Below are positions 50,998 through 53,800 of a stretch of DNA of 53,800 bases, piece by piece. Origin of the DNA: Chloroflexota bacterium. Its GTDB lineage: Bacteria > Chloroflexota > Dehalococcoidia > Dehalococcoidales > RBG-16-60-22. Every line of letters begins with the position of its first letter. The stretch's first letter is position 1. Both the position numbers and the translations under genes were made by a program. The stretch spans positions 1-53,800 of the forward strand of contig JACPQH010000117.1 in the NCBI GenBank assembly GCA_016190585.1, given 5' to 3'. Below the pieces are notes generated by a model, which did not search any database, had not been told where the DNA came from, and worked only from the letters and a program-made list of their open reading frames with translations.

Positions 50998-52632
50998 CTA
51001 CTCGACCGAAATAATATACTGGTAGTTAGGCTGATCGCCGCGTATCACCTCTACCTGGAGATTGGGGTACTCCTCCCGCAGCAGGTGACTGATCTGCTCA
51101 GCCTCGGGCGGGTCGGCGTCAGCGCCGTAGTATATCGTGATAACTTCAACCTCTTTGAGGTCGATACGGCCCAGCACCTGGTTAATCACATCGACATTGG
51201 CATCGCCGACGGCCACGAGGTCGCCGTTCAGGAAGCCTATCGGCTGCTTCCGCCCTATCTTTAACGAGCCGATGCGGGTCGAACGGACCGCCCGCGTTAT
51301 CTCCACCGATCTTACCGAAGACACGGCGTTCTTCATGATATCGGTGTTGGTCTTGAGGTTGGCTTCGTAGTCGAAAGCCAGCAGGGCGGCGACGCCCTGG
51401 GGTATCGTCTCCGTAGGGATGACCTCGACGGTCTTCTTGGTGAGCGACTGCACCTGGCCGGCGGTGGCGATGATGTTCTTGTTGTTGGGCAGGATAATCA
51501 CCTTGTCCGCCGGCGCGGCTTCCACGGCCTGGAGCAGGTCCTTGGTGCTGGGGTTCATGGTCTGGCCGCCGGGCACGACTATCGCGGCGCCGAGGCTGGT
51601 AAAAACATCGGCCAGACCGGCCCCCGAGACCACCGTGATAATCGCGGCGTCGGTCGTGGGGCCTTTCTCTTTCTGCATCTCCAGGAAGTCCTGGTGCTGC
51701 TCGTCCATGTTCCTCATGCTGACCTGGTGAAGGGTCCCCAGCCTGGTCACGAAGCTGACCACGTTGCCGGGGTCGAGGGTATGGATGTGTATCCGGACCG
51801 CCGATTCGTCGCCGACAACGATGAGCGACTGGCCTTTCTTTTCCAGCTTTTTCCTGATGCTCTCCAGGTTCAGGTTCTCGCCTTTGAGCAGGAACTCGGT
51901 ACAGTACCCGTAGGGTACCTCCTCAACCACGGCTGTTTGCGGCAGGCGGGCCGGCGCCGGCATATCGCTCACGATTATCTGGGGTTTGCGGAAGCGCATC
52001 AGCTCCATCTCGCCGCGGAGGTACCGGAGGGCGCCCTCCAGGATGGTATACAGGCCCTGCCCGCCGGCATCCACGACGCCCGCCTCACGAAGCACCTTGA
52101 GCAATCGCGGCGTCCGGGCGACGGCCTCGCTGGCGGCCTTGACCGAAGTCTCCATAACCGAGGTAATATCGCTGTTGCCCGCGGCGACCTCCGCCTCGGC
52201 GGCTTTGGCCACCTCGTTGATGACGGTGAGAATAGTACCCTCGACCGGGTTGCTCATGGCCCGGTAGGCCATGTCGCAGGCCTCTCTGAGGGACTGCGCC
52301 AGGTCGGCAGCCGTAATCTCTTCCTTGCCGCCGAGTGATTTCGACATGCCGCGCCAGATCTGCGAGAGGATGACGCCGCTGTTGCCGCGGGCGCCCATCA
52401 GCGCGCCTTTCGCCATGGCCTGCGCCACCGCCGAGGCGCTGTGGTCCGGCGCGCGGAACGCCTCCTCGAGGGTAGACCGCATGGTAAGCAGCATATTGGT
52501 CCCGGTATCCCCATCCGGGACCGGGAACACATTTAAGGCATCGATATCCGCCGAGCTCTTCTCCAGCCAGTTGGTCGAGGCGACGAGCATTTCCCTGAGA
52601 GTTTGACCGCTGATGGATTCACTTGTAGGCAT
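50998..52632 (-). CDS. fakA: DAK2/DhaL-domain fatty acid kinase FakA-like
   Basis: 544 residues: N-terminal DhaL ATP-binding domain with NVFPVPDGDTGTNM (about 36-49; Mg-ADP Asp) and GARGNSGVILSQIWRG (about 81-96), a middle region (about 230-330) and a C-terminal DegV-like domain. Matches YloV/FakA. With DegV it phosphorylates fatty acids for phospholipid synthesis. First gene of the minus-strand operon fakA-degV-recG. Divergent from rpmB, as in many Gram-positive-type genomes. Confidence 0.9.
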   Translation of the reverse strand: MPTSESISGQTLREMLVASTNWLEKSSADIDALNVFPVPDGDTGTNMLLTMRSTLEEAFRAPDHSASAVAQAMAKGALMGARGNSGVILSQIWRGMSKSLGGKEEITAADLAQSLREACDMAYRAMSNPVEGTILTVINEVAKAAEAEVAAGNSDITSVMETSVKAASEAVARTPRLLKVLREAGVVDAGGQGLYTILEGALRYLRGEMELMRFRKPQIIVSDMPAPARLPQTAVVEEVPYGYCTEFLLKGENLNLESIRKKLEKKGQSLIVVGDESAVRIHIHTLDPGNVVSFVTRLGTLHQVSMRNMDEQHQDFLEMQKEKGPTTDAAIITVVSGAGLADVFTSLGAAIVVPGGQTMNPSTKDLLQAVEAAPADKVIILPNNKNIIATAGQVQSLTKKTVEVIPTETIPQGVAALLAFDYEANLKTNTDIMKNAVSSVRSVEITRAVRSTRIGSLKIGRKQPIGFLNGDLVAVGDANVDVINQVLGRIDLKEVEVITIYYGADADPPEAEQISHLLREEYPNLQVEVIRGDQPNYQYIISVE

Positions 52633-52753
52633 CGCTCTCCCTTTAGCTAAGGCCAGGCTTCCGGTCCAAATCTGACCGCGCTTCGCCTGACACTGTTGAT
52701 TCGTTCCCGGATGAGCCAGGGCGACTATGTTGCCAGGATTGCCGCCCTCATGC

Positions 52754-52774
52754 TAATATTATCTGACAATATTA
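52754..52774. promoter_or_regulatory. Inverted repeat in the fakA/rpmB divergent region
   Basis: TAATATT (52754-52760) and AATATTA (52768-52774), perfect 7-bp arms with a 7-base centre, in the AT-rich gap between fakA and rpmB. A TATAAC overlaps its right end, so it may be an operator at a rpmB or fakA promoter. Confidence 0.4.
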
Positions 52775-52812
52775 TAACAGCTTGTAACGTTAGTCAATAA
52801 AGGAGTTCTCTT

Positions 52813-53001
52813 TTGAAGTGCGATCTCTGCGGCAAGTCTGCCATGTTCGGCTTTAATATCAGCCACTCCAAGCGGCACACCAAGCGGGACTGGATGCCGA
52901 ATATTCATCCCGCGACGCTGACCATCAACGGCAAGCGGCAGCGTCTCCACGTCTGCACCAGGTGCCTCCGCACCCATTACAAGGCCAGCAAAACCGCCTG
53001 A
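52813..53001 (+). CDS. rpmB: 50S ribosomal protein L28
   Basis: 62 residues, TTG start 7 bases after AAAGGAG. Begins MKCDLCGKSAMFGFNISHS with CxxC (3-6) and a second CxxC (HVCTRCLRTH, about 46-55), the zinc-binding form of L28. The NIHPATLTINGK core is typical. The stop is 5 bases from the convergent argH end. Confidence 0.95.
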   Translation: MKCDLCGKSAMFGFNISHSKRHTKRDWMPNIHPATLTINGKRQRLHVCTRCLRTHYKASKTA

Positions 53002-53006
53002 TTTTC

Positions 53007-53800
53007 TCAGACCGGAGGCTCTTCCAGAGCCTTCCGGGCGGCCGCCAGCGCTTTTTCCACCTGCGCGGCCGCCGTGCCGCCGGTCACGTTCCTTGCCGCC
53101 AGCGCCGCTCCGACGTCTATCAAGCGGACGTCTTCCTCGAACAGGGGTGAAAAATCCCGGTATTCCTTCAGGCTGAGCCCGGAGAGCGGTTTGGCGCCCG
53201 CCGCGGCGTAGCTCACCAGCCGGGCGACGATACCGTGGGCTTCCCGGAAGGGCACGCCCTTCTTCGCCAGGTAGTCGGCCAGCTCCGTGGCCAGGATATA
53301 GCCTCTTTCGAGCGCGCGCAGCATGTTTTCCGGTTTGGCGCGCAGGGTCGCCGCCATGCCGGTGAACACGTCCAGGGTGTCCTGCAAGGTATCAACCGTG
53401 TCAAAAAAGCCTTCCTTATCCTCCTGCATGTCCCGGTTATAGGCCAGCGGCAGGCCCTTCATGGCGGTAAGCAAAGCCATGAGCGCGCCGTAGACGCGCC
53501 CGGTCTTCCCGCGGGCTAGCTCGGCCACGTCCGGGTTCTTCTTCTGGGGCATGATGCTGCTGCTGGTGGCAAAGGCGTCGTCGACCTCGATGAAGTCAAA
53601 GCCCGGTGAAGACCAGAGGACAATCTCCTCGGCCAGCCGGGACAGGTGCATCATGCAAACGGCGGCGGCCGACTCATATTCCAGGACGAAATCGCGGTCG
53701 GATACGGCGTCCAGGCTGTTGCCACTGACGCGACTGAACCCGAGCTCCCGGGCGACAGACTCCCGGTCAACCGGGTAGGTCACGCCGGCCAGGGCGCCGC
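53007..53800 (-). CDS. argH: Argininosuccinate lyase, C-terminal part (window edge)
   Basis: The frame is open to the right edge, so the N-terminus is missing; about 264 residues are present. The fumarase/ASL signature GSSIMPQKKNP-like loop reads SSSIMPQKKNPD (bases about 53560-53524), with catalytic Ser. GALAG-VTYPVDRE precedes it, and the C-terminal ASL domain follows. It cleaves argininosuccinate to arginine and fumarate. Confidence 0.95.
   Translation of the reverse strand, partial: GALAGVTYPVDRESVARELGFSRVSGNSLDAVSDRDFVLEYESAAAVCMMHLSRLAEEIVLWSSPGFDFIEVDDAFATSSSIMPQKKNPDVAELARGKTGRVYGALMALLTAMKGLPLAYNRDMQEDKEGFFDTVDTLQDTLDVFTGMAATLRAKPENMLRALERGYILATELADYLAKKGVPFREAHGIVARLVSYAAAGAKPLSGLSLKEYRDFSPLFEEDVRLIDVGAALAARNVTGGTAAAQVEKALAAARKALEEPPV

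Noticed and set aside
1..53800. CRISPR array, tRNA or rRNA genes, transposases or prophage
   Set aside because: Reading the intergenic gaps showed no regularly spaced repeats, no cloverleaf with a T-loop sequence, and no integrase other than a housekeeping XerC-like gene.

Overview
The window is 53.8 kb of dense, GC-rich bacterial chromosome with genes on both strands in short, tightly packed operons. No rRNA, tRNA, CRISPR array, transposase or prophage block was found. The gene set points to Chloroflexota, most likely class Dehalococcoidia. The evidence is an archaeal-type STT3/AglB oligosaccharyltransferase, a HerA/NurA pair, a CetZ-like tubulin homologue, a recG/degV/fakA/rpmB cluster, and an hdrCBA-mvhD-metV locus of Wood-Ljungdahl type. 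The placement is inferred from gene content and was not tested by a tree.

Layout. 1-8.9 kb is a surface-glycan and glycosylation region: the end of a GH18 glycosidase, a Wzx-type flippase, a polytopic GT-C-like protein, a hexapeptide acetyltransferase, a four-gene cassette of unknown function (5.3-6.5 kb) and an STT3-family oligosaccharyltransferase. 8.9-15.7 kb is a co-directional run of dprA, topA, xerC, pepP, a PHP-domain gene and a formyltransferase. topA is interrupted by two in-frame TAG codons four codons apart. On the minus strand follow lepA and hemW. 18.9-23.4 kb holds small membrane proteins (DUF1328, DUF948-like, YtxH), Ku, YihY, FmdB and a CetZ-like GTPase; related short motifs precede several of these units. 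23.5-25.4 kb is a metal-response operon: csoR with a clear operator and promoter, lgt, a Cys/Met-rich secreted protein and a YHS protein, closed by a strong terminator. 26.1-29.6 kb is a nurA, 28-aa Lys-rich protein, HAS-barrel, herA operon. Then come patatin and MFS genes, and on the minus strand radA-ispD-ispF-cysS.

36.2-47.5 kb is the metabolic core. An acyl-CoA dehydrogenase with Gln at the usual catalytic Glu position and rmuC precede an hdrC-hdrB-hdrA-mvhD-metV operon with a near-consensus promoter and a structured leader. HdrA is a 1487-residue fusion of an HdrA module, a GltD-like NAD(P)H module and a second HdrA module. MvhD carries an in-frame UGA exactly at a conserved Cys position, with a SECIS-like hairpin just downstream, so it is almost certainly a selenoprotein. 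The set is expected to pass electrons between NAD(P)H, ferredoxin and methylene-tetrahydrofolate reductase; no metF lies in the window. An AMP-ligase-like gene with degenerate active-site motifs follows. The right end carries fakA-degV-recG (minus), rpmB (plus) and the C-terminal part of argH (minus).

The most notable items are the UGA-containing mvhD, the doubly UAG-interrupted topA, the HdrA-GltD-HdrA fusion, the base-less acyl-CoA dehydrogenase, the CetZ-like protein with a tubulin-like GQCGN motif, and the unknown four-gene cassette.
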